A stretch of DNA of 64,000 nucleotides from Rhynchopus euleeides (GCA_963210315.1 OY723262.1:62001-126000), one strand, 5' to 3'. Counted from the stretch's first letter, positions 39,558 through 52,750 are shown. Notes: generated from the letters alone by a model not told the origin. Made by a program: numbers and translations.

Positions 39558-41114
39558 CTACTGCATCAGCGTCAGACCCTCGCCCTTGGCGAAGATGAAA
39601 CACGGCGACAGCTGCCCGTAGAGGTCTGTGCACAGCAGACCGCGGTCGATGCCGTTGAGGGCAACACGCAGGGTGCCTGCATCGCCGTCGTAGGTGAGCT
39701 GTGCAGGAGGTGGTGGGTCAGGCAGTGCAGGAGGTGCAGCACACATACCTTCAGAACGTCTCCCTCCTTCACGACAGGGATCGACCCAAGCTGCGGGGAG
39801 GGCCTCCCCATCATGCCGTGCGAGTCGCGCCTCGTCGGCCACCAGAAGAACCCGTGGTCCGCAGAGTCGCTCTCGTCTGTGGCATCGACCAGCCCGATGA
39901 TGGACTGCTGGATGTTGTCGCAGCGCACCTTCCACACGTGCGAGCCCCCGCTGAAGACCTCGCGGGCCTTCGTGCCCGTCACATCGGAGGGTGCCGAGGG
40001 AAGCATGCGGATGGACAGCCTGTTGGGGGTGCAGGTGTGGATGTGGAACGAACGTCAGGTTCTGTCAGGAACATGAACCCTCGTGTGCGAGAGGTGCGTG
40101 AGGCGGAGCAGAACCGCCCTGAACTACCATGACAGGGTGAACTCACACACCAGCAAAACCATGTGCATACCCTGCAGCATCCTTGGAGAACTCGAAGCAC
40201 TCGGGGTCGGTAGCGAACGTCAGGAGGTCGACACCGCTGTGGGACTTGCCGCTTTTGTGTGCCTGTGGGGTCGCACCGTACGATGGGGGCTGCGACTGGT
40301 ACCCACCGCCACCACCACCGCCGCCGCCTCCAGCATAGCTCGAAACCGTGCTGTGGCGCGGGGCAGGTGGCTGTCGGTGGTGCGAAGGGGGCGCGTGGCT
40401 CTGGTGCGTCTGGTGCCCTTGCGCGTGGCTCTGGTGACCCTGCGGGGGTTGGTGGCTGCTGTTGAGTGAGGTGTTGTGGCTCTGGTGCCTGCGTGGTGTG
40501 TACGGCGGCTCCATGGTCATTTGCTTCGTGCCTGCAGTCAGGTCGAGCGTGATGCGCAACGGTGCCAGATCAAAGTTGGCAACATCGTGGAAGTCGAAGC
40601 ATCGTCCTGTCAATGTCGGCACGGACACCGATATGCTGGTGGACGAGGGTGTGATGTCCAGCACGTCGAGGCTGCGTGTCTGGCACCGCACAATGGTGTC
40701 GTTCAACATGTCCAGCTCGCGGAGCATGGCTTCGGAACAGTCCTCGATGACGGAGTCGCCCTTGTTCTTGAGGTACAGCAGGTGCCCCTTGATCTCGACC
40801 TCTTTCCGAAGAAGTAAGTCGTGCAGCTGTGCAAACTTATCCGATACCGCCTGCTCGACCCTGTCGTAGGTGCTCTGGTAGTGCTGCTTCGCAAGGTCCA
40901 TCTCCTGCGCCTGCCCTTCAAGCCGGATCTTGAACTTCTGCAGCTCCTCAGAGTATCGCGTGAGCTGCTGGCGGCGCTGGTTTGCCAACGCATCGATAAC
41001 CTCGCTACGCTCCTTCACATAGGACACATCAACACCGAGCTGGTGCGACACAACCAGCAGGTCTGGCAGGGACAGCCGCTCCAGCTCCTCACGGCTCGGA
41101 GGAACGCCATCCAT
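39558..41114 (-). CDS. Coiled-coil-SPRY (TRIM-like, no RING) protein
   Basis: Exons 41114-40171, 40019-39749 and 39698-39558; 451 aa. Introns of 151 and 50 nt start GTATGC/GTATGT. The N-terminal block (LSLPDLLVVSHQLGVD) looks like a SAP- or HeH-type helix-turn-helix, and is tentative. A long coiled coil follows at about 45-150. A poly-Gly and His/Gln-rich linker spans about 240-300. The C-terminal 135 residues match a B30.2/SPRY core: SGGSHVWKVRCDN, SIIGLVDATDE, then GDVLKLTYDGDAGTLRVALN. SPRY domains bind protein partners, and the coiled coil implies dimers. The gene immediately upstream on the same strand encodes a RING. Confidence 0.8.
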
Positions 41115-41326
41115 CCCGCCGTGTCTCTTGCCTGCCTGGGGTGGTGGTGGCATGTGTGGGGGGTGGGGGTGGCATGCAAGGGTGTCCACGCATTGTACTG
41201 AATTCTGCGGAAAAAGTCTCGAGCGTGCTGGCCCACCGAATTATGAAGAAGATCCGACAAGTTCAAGTCGGCCGTGAGACGCACACGGGGCAAGAGGACG
41301 GGAGCAAGACCAGGTAACAGCGGGCA

Positions 41327-42078
41327 TTATGCCCGTATTATTGCGATCGGCACGTCAGATTCGGATTCAGATTCACTGTCGCTGGCGTTGGCTGTGTGGA
41401 GAGGGAGAGAAGTGAGAAACAGCAGCAGGCCGCGACAAACATACCTTGACGCCCCCTGATACGCGCCCGGCACACAGGGCACTTGGTGTATGCGAGCCCT
41501 GTGCCCTTCCCTATCCACGCCAGAAGGCACGACTCGTGGAAGTGATGGAAACACGACACAAGCTCTATGGGATCGGCTGGCGTCAGCGCGAGATGCTGCA
41601 AACACACGCAGCACGAGTCTGCAGAGGGCGGCAGGTTCTCGGGGTCGAGGAGCGTCCACTCCGTGCCGAGCAGGTTCATGGCCCGCAGCCTCCTGGCAGC
41701 CTTTTGCCTCGCAGCCTCGACACGGCGCGCAACCTTCATACTTTCTCTGTAGATCGCGGCGTTCGAAGATTTTGCCAACTTCAGCTCCTCGGCTTCGCGC
41801 TTGGCAATGCGGCGCTCTGACTGTGTCTCCTTCCTGAGGTACAGTATGTCGCCGTGCTTCACGCCCAGCTTCTCAGGCGTGTCGCTCCTCTCCACGGGGA
41901 TGAAGGGCAGCGGTGGCTGGCCCTCCTCGCACATCCACATGCCATACCCCTCGCCGTTGTTGAGCCCAAGCTTCTTGAGGATGATCCCCAGCACAGACCC
42001 GAAGGTGCGCTTCGGGTTCACAGAGACAACCTCCTTGTCGGCGAGAAAGCATCCATCACTCAGCAAGCGTATAATCAT
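41327..42078 (-). CDS. Ubiquitin-like fold + RING-H2 E3 ligase candidate
   Basis: Exons 42078-41445 and 41391-41327; 232 aa; one 53-nt intron (GTATGT...ACACAG). Residues 1-82 look like a ubiquitin-like/Npl4-type fold ending VKHGDILYLR. About 85-135 is a charged helix. The RING-H2 ligands are Cys156, Cys159, Cys176, His178, His181, Cys184, Cys200 and Cys203 (CCVC ... CFHHFHESC ... CPVC). The tail is acidic (SDSESESESD). It should act as an E3 ubiquitin ligase in the cytosol. It ends 212 bp before the coiled-coil-SPRY gene. Confidence 0.82.
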
Positions 42079-43585
42079 ATCAAGTGTGTACCCTCAGTGC
42101 AGCGAAGCACCTCAGGGTTGACCGCGGCAACGGTTGAATAGCTTGCTGCCTTCCTGTTCGTGGTGGGCGTAGAGAGATTGTGTCAAAGGGCAATAGAGAT
42201 GTGATCAGTTTTCCAAGACAGTAGAATTGGATGTTCAGCGAGTCGGGAAGGAAACGTGATTCAAGCAAAGGGTAATGGTGGGGGGTGGGGGGTGGGACGA
42301 ATGCTTGGCCTGATTGTCGATATGTACAGCAACACACAATCGGTTCAGCACGATCTGCAACACTTTTTGGCCTCCCCCCCATTTTACTGTGGCAGGGTCT
42401 CCGCAACCGTAACCTCATTGAGGTGGACAAGGGCCAGCCAGTTGGCGACCACTTTCGGAGCTGAATTGGGTGACCTCTGACGACACCACAAGACCCCGAT
42501 TATTTTGCCTTGGCTGCAGGACAGATGGCTGTGCCGGACCCACACCATCGAACGGAAGAATAGCACAACCGGAGTTAGAAAGGCACACAAGGAACAACCG
42601 AGGGGGGAGGTGCTAAAGGAACAGCCGAACAGCTCCAGCAACGCTCTGCTGTCGCACCACCGCCCCCACCCCCCCACCACCACCCCCCCAGCCGCAATAC
42701 CAGCAGCTTTGACGCAGAACCAAATTCGTTCGAGACCAAAGGCCGCCAACTGCCGTGCATTCACCTCGGTTCGTTCTGTGTGACGAGACACACGAAATCT
42801 CTATGACGCTCACGACGATGCACACCGCACTCTCAGCACAGCTGAGGCGAGTCCCTGTGCCTGCATTGCCGGCAGGAACAGTGAACCCGCCATGCCCTGG
42901 GTGAGTGCACCTGGGCCCCTACAGAGGCCGCCCTCTGCTGGGCAGAAAGGCAATAAATCGTGCTTCCCGTCTCCTAGCAAATGACAGCCACCCTGAGAGA
43001 AAGATCGGTGCAGACAGACAACAACTAACTAGAGGGGGGTGGGGTGTCAAGTGCGGACATTTCGACATTCCCTCGCGCCATAAAAGCAGCAAGGAACGCC
43101 GCCGGAGAAGAATCCTGCGGAAATGCCGGAAGAGCCGGAGGGGGTTGGGAGCGGTACTTTTCAGACATGAGAAAACCTTCCCGCGCCTTTCCCAGGGGGA
43201 CCGTTTTTTTTGGGCATCATTTGTCAAATCAAAAAAAGAAGAATCCTGAAGGAGAGAGAAAATAGAAGCCTGAAGACAAAAAAAAGTGGCGGAGGTCGTC
43301 ACACCTCCTCCCCTCTCCCCCCCGCGAGCCTAGGCTGTAGGCTAGCCGAGGCTAGGCTGGCAACCCGTAATACGCCCCCCGATGACTGCGCACTCAGTGT
43401 CAGAACCGTTCCAGTGTGACTAGCATGTGACGACTGGCTCACTGCCCTGCTCTTCCGAGTGGAGGCCCCACCCCGCTACATCCCAGCGTGTCTGTGAAGA
43501 CAACACTGCCCGCCGCTCCCGGCGGCACCAACCCCACCCCTGGCAACGTTGCAAGGAGAACGGTCCCTCCGCCGCAGTTGGGGTG
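42079..43585. other. 1.5-kb intergenic region
   Basis: No supported gene. Contains GCCTAGGCTGTAGGCTAGCC and further AGGCTAG repeats at 43330-43360 (imperfect dyad) and a poly-T/poly-A-rich stretch at 43200-43290. Confidence 0.4.
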
Positions 43586-44677
43586 TTAGTACGGCGTCTG
43601 GTCCTGAGTGACAACGTCCTTCTCCCGCACAGGGGTTGCGAACCCGTTGCTGGCGGCCGGGGCTTCGGGGAGAGGCGCGTCAACCGCTGCCGGAGGCTCC
43701 GTCGCACCCCCTTCCGTGAGCCTCTTGCGGTCTCCCGTCGGGGGGAAGTGCCAAGGCATCGGCTGTGGGGGGGTGGTGCATGAAATGCAAAGCAGGGATA
43801 TTGCCAGAAACACATGTGTGTCTGTGTACAGTCGATAGAGCAGGTGCTCGGTGTGCTACACAAAAAGACTCGTGTGTGTGTGTGTCGTGGCAGGTCATAC
43901 GTTTGACTCGTCGTAGTTGGGGCCGTCCCACGGGTCATAGGGGTCTGAGCGCGTCCACACCGACAGACCTGCAGCGCCAAGCAGGAACAACCCTGCCGTG
44001 CCGGTGCTGGCGAAAAGCGCCACGGCACCCGCACCCCACTTCAGCGTGACGTCAACAGACGGGAAGGCAGCCTGCAGGGCATCCTTTGTATGGTCTTCGA
44101 GATTGACGGCGATGTTGATGGTGGTGCCCAGCAGGCAGCAGAAGGCAACGAGAGCGATCACGGCGAACACCAGGGCCTGGTTCGTGGTGCGCATGGACGT
44201 GATGGGCAGCACGACGAGCGACGCAAGCGAGAGTGACAGCGCAGGCAGGATCTTTCCCTGGCTTGTGAGGAACAGGCGCGACATGTCCTTCAGCCCACTG
44301 CAGGTGGACTCCACTCCGACGTTGTTCTGGCAGTAGACGAAACCGCCGACAATCTCCTCTGCCACCTGACGGTGCCTGCGGTCACCCGCTGCGTGGTACA
44401 GCGTGATGGCCTTGCGTGTCGTGGGGTCCAGCTCATCTTCGACGCCGATGTTGCTCAGCACGTCCTGCTTCAGGTTAGCCCGCCACAGGGTCAGCTCTCC
44501 AGCGTCAACACCCTCGAGGTCGATGGTCAGGTAGGGCAGCGGCACAGCTGCCACCAGCACCAGGATACCCGTCACAAACCCGGTGCAGCCGACGCCGAAC
44601 AAACGTCGGTCGATCGGCTTGGGCGGGCCTCTGTCCGTCATCCCCTGCCCTTGCTTGGGGGCGGTCGAGATGCTCAT
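43586..44677 (-). CDS. Four-pass membrane protein (amastin-like topology)
   Basis: Exons 44677-43901 and 43762-43586; 317 aa; a 138-nt intron (GTATGA...CCACAG). Without splicing the protein would stop two codons into the intron; splicing adds 58 Pro/Ala-rich cytosolic residues. Transmembrane segments lie near 26-52, 143-161, 168-191 and 213-240, with a large loop between the first two containing two Cys (YCQNN and ESTCSG). This topology resembles kinetoplastid amastins and claudin-like proteins, but the amastin signature is not clearly present, so family membership is uncertain. Confidence 0.7.
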
Positions 44678-45433
44678 GATGCACTCTCGACGCAGAGCGG
44701 AGGGGGCTCAGGGCAGCGTGGCGCAGTGTGCTGTCTGCAGGGTGGTGGTGTCGGGCATGCACATGAAGATCGAAGAGGTGGGTGGGGGATATGTGCGGTA
44801 AGGGTCCCCGAGTTGTCAGGGATGCATGAGAAGGCTACACAAGAAGCCAAGGAGACTCAGAAGCCCACCTCGTCAAAAAGTGAGATTCCCAGCATGTCCC
44901 AACGGTGCAGGAAGCGCTGGATTCTGTAAAGGGTCCTCAGGGCTCCTCAGGGAAGTACCACGCGGAAAAGGACAGGGAGGATGGTGTGCATCCCCCCACC
45001 GGCAAGAACCTCAACTGCAAGCTTCTGCCCGCAGAACTTCCGACCAGCTTACCACCTCCTCAAAAAAAAACAGGACTGGCAAACATAACCATGCTAGATG
45101 GTTTCCCTGGTTGTATCAATCGTATGAAGGGCTATGACATCCACATGGATGCTATGAAGAGCCTGTCTTTAGGTTTCAGGGTGCGGTTGACATGACCGGT
45201 GCGATTTGCTACATATCAGGTGGACATCCAGGTTGCAACAGGCATGGCACAGAGCGAAGGCCCGGAGAAGAGAAGAGAAGTGAGGTGAGAAGAGAGATCA
45301 AACATGGAGACTGTGTTAGGGCTGGCCTACTGCGGGCCGGTGGGGAGCGGGGTTGGTGGGGGGCGGGTGGGGGTGAGGCTGTCTGGTTCAGTTTGGCTTT
45401 TGTCTAATGTGTAAATGCTGCCAATGTGCGGGC
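44678..45433. other. Intergenic region
   Basis: No supported gene seen. Confidence 0.4.
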
Positions 45434-46351
45434 TCACATATACGGCGTGTCGAAGTACTGCCGCCCCAACTCCGGATCCGACCCCATGTCGCACAGCGGG
45501 ATCTCAGCCTGCTCTGTGGTGGTCCGCCCTGTCTTGACTGTCACAAGCAGTGCGGTCGACGGGACGTCTTTCTCCAGCAGCGCGAATCCCGTCGGCTCGT
45601 TGGTCGCACAGGCCTTCCAGAAGGCGTGCACGGTGCAGGTGGACGGGATCACCGTCGGCAGGGTCTGCACCGTCAGCTCTGCGGCAAGAAGCTGCTGCGT
45701 CGCCACAACTCGTACAGCAAACACCACCTTGAACCCGTCGCCCTCCGCATCCGCATCGAAGATCGAGACTACGTGCGTCGCCTCCTCCACCTCAGGGAGG
45801 TGCACCTTGCGTGGGCCCGGCAGGAAGCGCTGCTTCTGGTCGCGGAGCTGCTGCGTCAGGGGCGCGCTCCCCTCCGTCGCCTGCTTCTTACGTGTCGCAC
45901 GGCCTTTGTGCAAGGCCTGGATCTTTGTAGCAGCAGCATCCTCGGAAGGGCCGCCCACCGCCTGCTGCTCCTGCTGCGGCGCTTCTGCCGCTGCAGGAGA
46001 CTCTGCAGCAGGCTCTGCAGGAGTCTCTGCAGGCTGCACTGCAGCGCCTGCTTCTGCCGCGGGCTCAGGCGTATCCTCCTTGGCATAGGGGTTGGCGGGC
46101 GCGACTGTCGGAGGCATAGACTCTGTCGTGGGCAGCGGCACATGCTGCGGCACATGCACCACAGCGGCCGCAGGGGCAGTGCCCTTGGGGTGGAGATCGC
46201 AGTGGGCCAGGTCAGCAAAGTACTTCGCAGCAAATGTGTCGAAATCCTCCCCGACCTTCACTTGATGCCTTCTGCAGGCCGTCGCAAAGTCTCGCAGGAT
46301 GCGCGGCATGTCTGTTGCAACATTGATGCCATCGCCATGTGCCTCGTTCAT
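45434..46351 (-). CDS. RIIa-like dimerisation + IQ motif protein, probable flagellar
   Basis: 305 aa from the ATG at 46351 (MNEAHGDGINVATDMPRIL), single exon. Residues 10-48 (MPRILRDFATACRRHQV ... FDTFAAKYFADLA) fit the RIIa/Dpy-30 docking-dimerisation helix pair. An Ala/Glu-rich linker follows, then an IQ motif near 157 (ATKIQALHKGRATRKK) that should bind calmodulin. The C-terminal 120 residues are a compact domain I do not recognise. The RIIa+IQ pair is found in Sp17 and other axonemal or fibrous-sheath proteins, so an axonemal role is inferred. Confidence 0.7.
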   Translation of the reverse strand: MNEAHGDGINVATDMPRILRDFATACRRHQVKVGEDFDTFAAKYFADLAHCDLHPKGTAPAAAVVHVPQHVPLPTTESMPPTVAPANPYAKEDTPEPAAEAGAAVQPAETPAEPAAESPAAAEAPQQEQQAVGGPSEDAAATKIQALHKGRATRKKQATEGSAPLTQQLRDQKQRFLPGPRKVHLPEVEEATHVVSIFDADAEGDGFKVVFAVRVVATQQLLAAELTVQTLPTVIPSTCTVHAFWKACATNEPTGFALLEKDVPSTALLVTVKTGRTTTEQAEIPLCDMGSDPELGRQYFDTPYM

Positions 46352-49085
46352 CGTAGACCTGCGAGCATGTGTGGCTGAGGATGTGCGTGCATGAGCAGGT
46401 TCACAGCAGGGCACACCTCCTTGTGCGTTCTTCACTCCCAAACGGAGGCGCGTGGGTGTGGGGTGTACGGGGAGGAAGCGGGCAAGCAGGGGCGTTTTTC
46501 ATGTGCCGTCGGTGGATCGTCTCCGGCGGGAGGGATAGGGGGGTCTGGGGGGGGGTGGTCGGGTGACATTAAGGGACACCCTCTGAGGCACCTGCGCTCC
46601 CCGAACCACCATACGTGGGCCCGCGCGTTGTTAGCTCATGACTCCCCACTTTCGGCATCACGGATATTACGTGCAATAAAAGCCAAGACTTGTATGGCTC
46701 GCTGCAACTCCAACACCCTTGCTCTCTCGGGCCAGTTTGCCCTTGCAGCACTGCATGCAGCGCATCAATTCAAACCCCCAAACCACCATTCTACTTGCCT
46801 TGCTCACGGCAATGACTGAATAAAACGTCCCGGCCCGACCATTTTTCCAGACGGTTCTCGCATCCAATGGGCAGCGAAGCTGTCGGTCTCCTTGGCTTGA
46901 CCTGCCGTTGAGGCTGGGGCGGCGGTCGGCCAAAACAAAAGAACGAGACAAGCTCCGCATCGCATACGCTCTGAAGGCCCATATAGTGCTCCGCGTCTCT
47001 GCGGCCAAGAACAGTTCATTTGGTCGTAGCATGGGTGAAAATAACCCCTCGTTCTTAACCCTTCGTTCCATGTTCATCTATTATTAACTTTGTAACACAC
47101 ACGTGAAGCCATTTGGAAAGTGTCGGCGCCACTTTGGCAGGGCAGGTCAGCAAGCTGCCCTTGGGTACCAGAGCAACGCACACCACTCTGCTTCGCGCAC
47201 ACACGCACACACATCCCGTTCTTTGCTTGACTACTGTCGAGATCGATGCCTCCAGCCATACACCGGCCTGACGTGCACAATGTTGCCAGAAACAGAAGGC
47301 GTGTTTATTATTTGCGGGGCAGGGGCAGGCTATATATAGCGGGAAGGTTCCGAAGACATTCAAAGAATACTCCGGGTTTCAGATATTTCCGGCGATTTTT
47401 TGAGCATTTTTGACATCTTTATCTTCAAAGGGAGTCAATGACCCCCAAAGCGCTCGTCCCCCCCCCCCCCCCCGCGTGGAAAACACAGAAACGGCTTCGA
47501 CCCACTGTGGCCCAAGGGTTGATCAGGACCCATCATGAAACACACATTTGTATTCTCGTCGCGACAGCGTTGTATCCATGGGCACGGTAGCATCGGCATG
47601 CCCTTGATCTGGAACACAGAATCCCAAATCGGAACACAAGATCCACCCACACGACACCGATCCAGTCACTACGAGGCACGGAGTGCAATGGGGTGCGTCA
47701 AAACAGCGAAGGAACGTTGGGCCCTCCAATGGGGGTCGGGGGGGATCCCTGTGGCCTGTTGACTGGTCTTGCTGTTTTGTGCTTTGCGCCATGTCCTCTC
47801 AGAGTGGGGCATACCACGACCACATCCACACAGAAAGGGATCAGACCCGTGGGATCACCCGGACTCTCCCCCCCTCCACACCCGACCACACCCTGTGCTG
47901 CCGACCCACCCACCAACCAAGCTAGACCATGCCCCAACCCTGCCCAGAGGAGGACGCCGCAGCTGCACAAACCCCAGCCCAACCAGAGTGGAAACTAACC
48001 CAGAAAAAGAGAATATGGAACCGTACACCTTGCGCCATGAGGCAGAATCGCCCTGCCCAGCAACTGCAAAGAACTGCTCCGGACCACCGTTCGTTGAGTG
48101 CAAACTTGGGCGGCAAGGCCAGCAAGGCCTGTGAAATGGGCTTGCCCCCCTCAGGGTTCAGGTGCGTGATACTCCTTCGTTACTCCGCGACTTCGCTCTG
48201 CCGCTCGTAACTGGCAAAAAAGATAAATGCAAAAATGACAACAGAACGGAACGGATCAGACTAAGCACTACCGAAGTACCTATCGACGCTTGGGTTTGGA
48301 GGACGCTGACAGCTCCGACAGAGCGCAGAACGGTGCGCTCTTGGCAGCGGCTCCTCCCCCACGGAGAACAAAATGAAGCTGCAGATGTGACTAGGTCACC
48401 GAATAGAAAGGGGCGTGGCTTCGGGCATTGCGGATCCCGTGACTACCTTTGTTGCGCTGGGTAGGGCTTGCCTTGGCCTTGAGAAACACGACTTGGTTTT
48501 TTGATCGGGTTTGCAGAAAGAGTTCCAGTCCTGATGTGTTCCCCCGAGGCATATCAGGGAACGAATTGTCGGTTCTTCGTTGCAATGAACAGCGGGTGGG
48601 AAGCGCAAAAAATGGCACTGCTGTTGCATGGACCAACCACTAAATGGGGTGCAGCATCGGGGACAATAAATTAAGATCGCGACCTGAGACACACAAGGTG
48701 TGAGAAGATGCTGAACTGGCACAGCCCCCCCGATCCCAAACACAGAAGGCACACACGGTTGCTTGTGCAAAAGTGAATGTGCGAAGCCACGGACCCCGAG
48801 GAACCAAAAACACACACCCCTTCCCAACATTCTAATCCTCCTGCGATGACGTCAAAGTGTAAGACGCCAGCGATGAATTGTGCAGGAGTTACAACAGATG
48901 CACGCAGCTGACAGAACGTCTGACAGAAACACCCTCCGCCTTTGCAATCGGCAGAGTAAGCAAATCACCCATTGAGTGAAACGAAAGCAGCGAACAGCGG
49001 AAAGCAATATCGCGGCAAGGATGCCACACCGCTCCGGCAGCAGCCATTGTGGGTGGCGAGGCGTGCCTCGCAAAGGCAACGGGGA
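46352..49085. other. 2.7-kb intergenic region
   Basis: No supported gene. A poly-C run at 47459-47473 and TATATATAGC at 47331-47340. Short frames have no bias or domains. Confidence 0.4.
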
Positions 49086-50829
49086 TCAGCATTCGGGAAG
49101 GTCGGCAGGCCTCTCCATTGTCTGCAGTGCAGTGGTGTGGGTGGGAGGGGCGAGGCGAGGGGAGCTGGAGATGAGAGGGGATAGCGCATCCACATCGAAC
49201 AGAGAGCAGCACAGCAACACACGGCAGTCAATCAACGGGCATACCTTCACGCCTGTCTTGGAGTTGACGTACCACGTGCGACCTTCCCGGTCATACTTGA
49301 TGCTCCAGTCAGAGCCGGTCGGTGTGGTTGGGGGGCGAGTCCATTGCTGTGCGGTGGGGTGGTGGTGAGGAAAGGTTTGCAACGCCGGGGGGCAGCAACA
49401 CGCCATACCTTCTCGTTTGTGATGGTGTTGATGTAGAAGACTCTCCCTTGCGGGCACTTTGCCTTCCGCCACGGGGACTGCTTGGCAGAAGAGGGGCGCT
49501 TGGGGTGCAGCCACTCGGAGAGCTTCACGTCCTTGCCCTCTGTCAGCAGCAGGAATGGGTGGCGGAGGAGCTGCTCGGTGGTTGCGCGCTCCTTTGTGTT
49601 GGAGATAAGGCACTGCGCCACGAAGTCCTTCAGCTCGTCGCTGTAATCCCCAGTGGCCGGCCACTCGATGCTGGCCCTGCCGCTTGCAAGCATCTCGCAG
49701 AGTTCCGTCATCATGTCAACCCTGTTCTTCCAGGGGTAGTCCCCCAGGGCAAGCTCTGCAATCGTCACACCGAGAGCCCACACGTCAGAGGGCATGAAGT
49801 ACCCTTCGCTCCGGACGCGCTCGGGTGACAGATAAGCCTTCGCCCCGACTGCCGTGTGCACCAGCTGCTCCTCTGTTGTGGTCTTGCTGACGCCGAAGTC
49901 GCAAATTTTGACCACCCCGTCCTTGTTGATCAGGATGTTGCTGGGCTTCATGTCACGGTGGATGATCTTCTTCGAGTGGAGATGGTGCAGCCCCTTCACC
50001 ACCTGTGCCGTGATACAGCTCAGCATATCCGTAGGGATCTTCATGTTGGGACGCGGGCCTCTGTCCAGCAACTCCGCCAGGCTGCCGTTGCTGCAGTACT
50101 CCATCAGGATCATCAGGTGCCCGTCCCGGAAGTACACATCGTGCGACGCCACGACGTTGGGGTGGTTCTCCACTGCAAGCACATGCGCCAGGTCAGACAC
50201 CAGACCGCTCTTGTTGATGTCTTTGCTGAAGGGGCACTCCTTCATCGCAAGCTTCTCACCGGTCGGCTTGAACTCGCACAGCTGCACGGAGGCCTGGTTG
50301 CCCATACCAAGGGGCTTCTGCTCTCTCACAAGGTCCTCGAAGGGGTACCGCCCCATACCTGCAGTCGAAGGTGGCACAAGGGCAGGACACTGCAGGCATA
50401 CCGCTCTTGGTGATGAGATACGTGATGAGCTGTGCATCAGGACCAAGCAGCTTCACTTCGATGTCGCCATTTGATTTGAAGTCGACGACAGGGTCCTGTT
50501 GCGAAGGGCGGTTGGGTACAAAAAGGAGCTGGTGTACGGTATGTGTTTGTTCCGCAGCAGCCTGTCCAGCAGGAGTCCAAAGCTGACGCTGAGACTCGTT
50601 GAAAGGAGAAGATCAGCTTGTGGAGAAGACAACCTCCGCGCATTCCAAAAACAGAGACCCGAGGAAGAGTTCTCAGACACCGAATGACAGCCCTGGGAAC
50701 AGATTGAGGAGCTTGTTTGTGCAACCGGGAGAGGTACCGACTGGAAGATAAACAACCCGGGCTGCATACCTTGTAGCTTGCTTCTTTTTTCAACGGGGCT
50801 ATCCCCGGGGGCGGCAGCTTTTTGCCCAT
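49086..50829 (-). CDS. MAP2K-like protein kinase with two WW domains
   Basis: Exons 50829-50770, 50495-50402, 50358-49409, 49346-49245 and 49121-49086; 413 aa; introns of 274, 43, 62 and 123 nt, all GTATG...CAG. The kinase has a Gly loop (LGMGNQASV, 69-76), Lys91, HRDMKPSN (185-192), DFG (205-207) and YLSPERV, the last typical of STE7/MAP2K kinases. The candidate activation Thr is in VHTAVG. WW1 has PWRKAKCPQGRVFYINTITN with QWTRPP in the next exon. WW2 has DWSIKYDREGRTWYVN but ends KTMERP, so its second Trp is replaced by Met. WW domains bind Pro-rich ligands; the N-terminus itself is PPPGIAP. Paralogue at 52751-53945. Confidence 0.88.
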
Positions 50830-52750
50830 GATGCCGCTGGGCGGTGGAGGTGCAGGAGGGCAGCCCGAGCGGTGCGATCACCGCACCGGGTCTATGGCCA
50901 CCACCGTTGCCTGTCTGGTGTGGCTGTCTGATTCGGGTGTCCACCACCTGCTGTGTGTTGGTGTGATGTGCATGCAGATTACCGCAGACAACTAGCAAAG
51001 GACGGTCGAGGGCGGGGCGGGGATGGGGCGGAGGCAGATCAACCAACTGCTTCGGATACACACGTCACTTTCGTTGCCGTTCTGTTCTCTTGCATGAACC
51101 GACTAATCGAGTCGGGCATGCCAAAACCGTTGGTGCACATCACGATTTTATGTGGTTTTGCTCTGTACTGCGACACGCCCACCGCACACAGGGACCTTGC
51201 CCTCTACTATTTATGTTTGCCTCAATTGTTCATTGTGGAATAGCCTGAGACCCGCACACAGCAAATTTCCTTTACAACACATACACCTGGCGCTCAGGAA
51301 GACCAGTTGTATTGTTGTTCGTTTGTCCACCCACCCGAATCACTTTGAATTGGTTTTCCCCTTCGTTCGATTCGTGCAGCCAACACATTGTGCTGATCTG
51401 GTCTGTGTCGAACTGTCGAACAGAGCATCACCCTGAAAGCGAAGAGAGAGAAGCCACTCGCCAGAATTCGTAGAAGGTTGCCGGCGTAGATAGCGGATAA
51501 TCCATGGAAAGGCTTCTTCGTCGAAAAACAATTGGCAGATAAAAAAAACAGTGCCTCTCGAGCTGCCCCAGTGCAGCACAAATCAGCCCCAGTGTTTGGA
51601 AAAGGTAACAACCTGTCTCTGTCCAGGCTGGATCGGAAATACAACGGGGTTCGTGCATCATTCAAAATACGAAAAGGTAAACGAGAAAAAGGTCTTTCGT
51701 TGATCGCACGAAACACACAAAATTCGCCCTGCGGAAATGTGGTGTGATTGGCAGGCGCATGAGGCTGTGTGGTGAGGCGGCAAGCACCTGGCACTTCCCC
51801 TCGTTGCATTTCCACCTGACAAGTGCCTTGTTGGGAGACTAAAATATAAGGCTGTTGCGGTTGTGGCGGGGTGGGTGTACCGTTGGACACAATACCAGGC
51901 AAGGCACGAGAAGCATACGCACAAAGACCCAGCCACATCGCCTTGCACGGTGGCGAGTGCAGCGCCTGAATACAGCCAGAGTCACGAAGGAACGGACAGA
52001 TGAAGGAAACATAACAAACAGAAGAGCTGGACTGCCCTCGAAAGTTCCAGAAGAGTGTTCTCGCACCATGTGGGCCAGAATGGCGACCAAACCTTTTCGC
52101 CAAAATACTCAGCACCGAAACATGAAAGGACTTCGTTGGATGTGAATGCGACGTTATCCTTTGGAGTTACTGCTGACAACGGTTGACGAACAGTGGTTCA
52201 ATGTGTGCAGATGTGAGCAAGACAACAGAGGCGTCAGACCTTGGTGGCGCATTCGATCATGAACAGCAGGTGTGCCATTCCTCTGTGCCCGACCATCACC
52301 TGCCCACCCTCCAGCAAATCCCCACGGAGTTACGTTTGTTGCAGCATGCGCTGTCCGCTCTTGAAGGCCTTCTATTCGTCGTGCCTCGGAATCCACTGTG
52401 GCGGGTGACGCCTTTGTTTTATTTTTTTGCCTTCGGCATCACGGATCGCCTCACTAGACTGTGCTGCCACAGCGATGTCGCCAGGGCGAACAACGGCTGC
52501 TGGTAGGTCACTCCTCCGTCCTCTGGGCGGGGGCCACACTAGCACTGTGATTCCTGCGGTTCGTTTCGTTCTAGATAAAAGAGCCAGTCTCTATGGCCTT
52601 GATCGCGGGCGCTAGAGGGCCTGCGACGATCAACATCACATTGCCTCCAACAAGCACAGCGGTGGCACGGTGCGGCGGCCCTGTATGCAAGAGGCCCAGG
52701 CGACAGGCACAGGGGTATCAGAATCACATCGGCGAAGTGATGCATCAGCG
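50830..52750. other. 1.9-kb intergenic region between paralogous kinases
   Basis: No supported gene. A 273-codon minus frame at 51294-52115 lacks GC3 bias and domains and is judged fortuitous. Confidence 0.45.

Noticed and set aside
51294..52115. 273-codon ORF between the two kinases
   Set aside because: No domain, no GC3 bias like the neighbouring genes, mixed codon use; likely chance.
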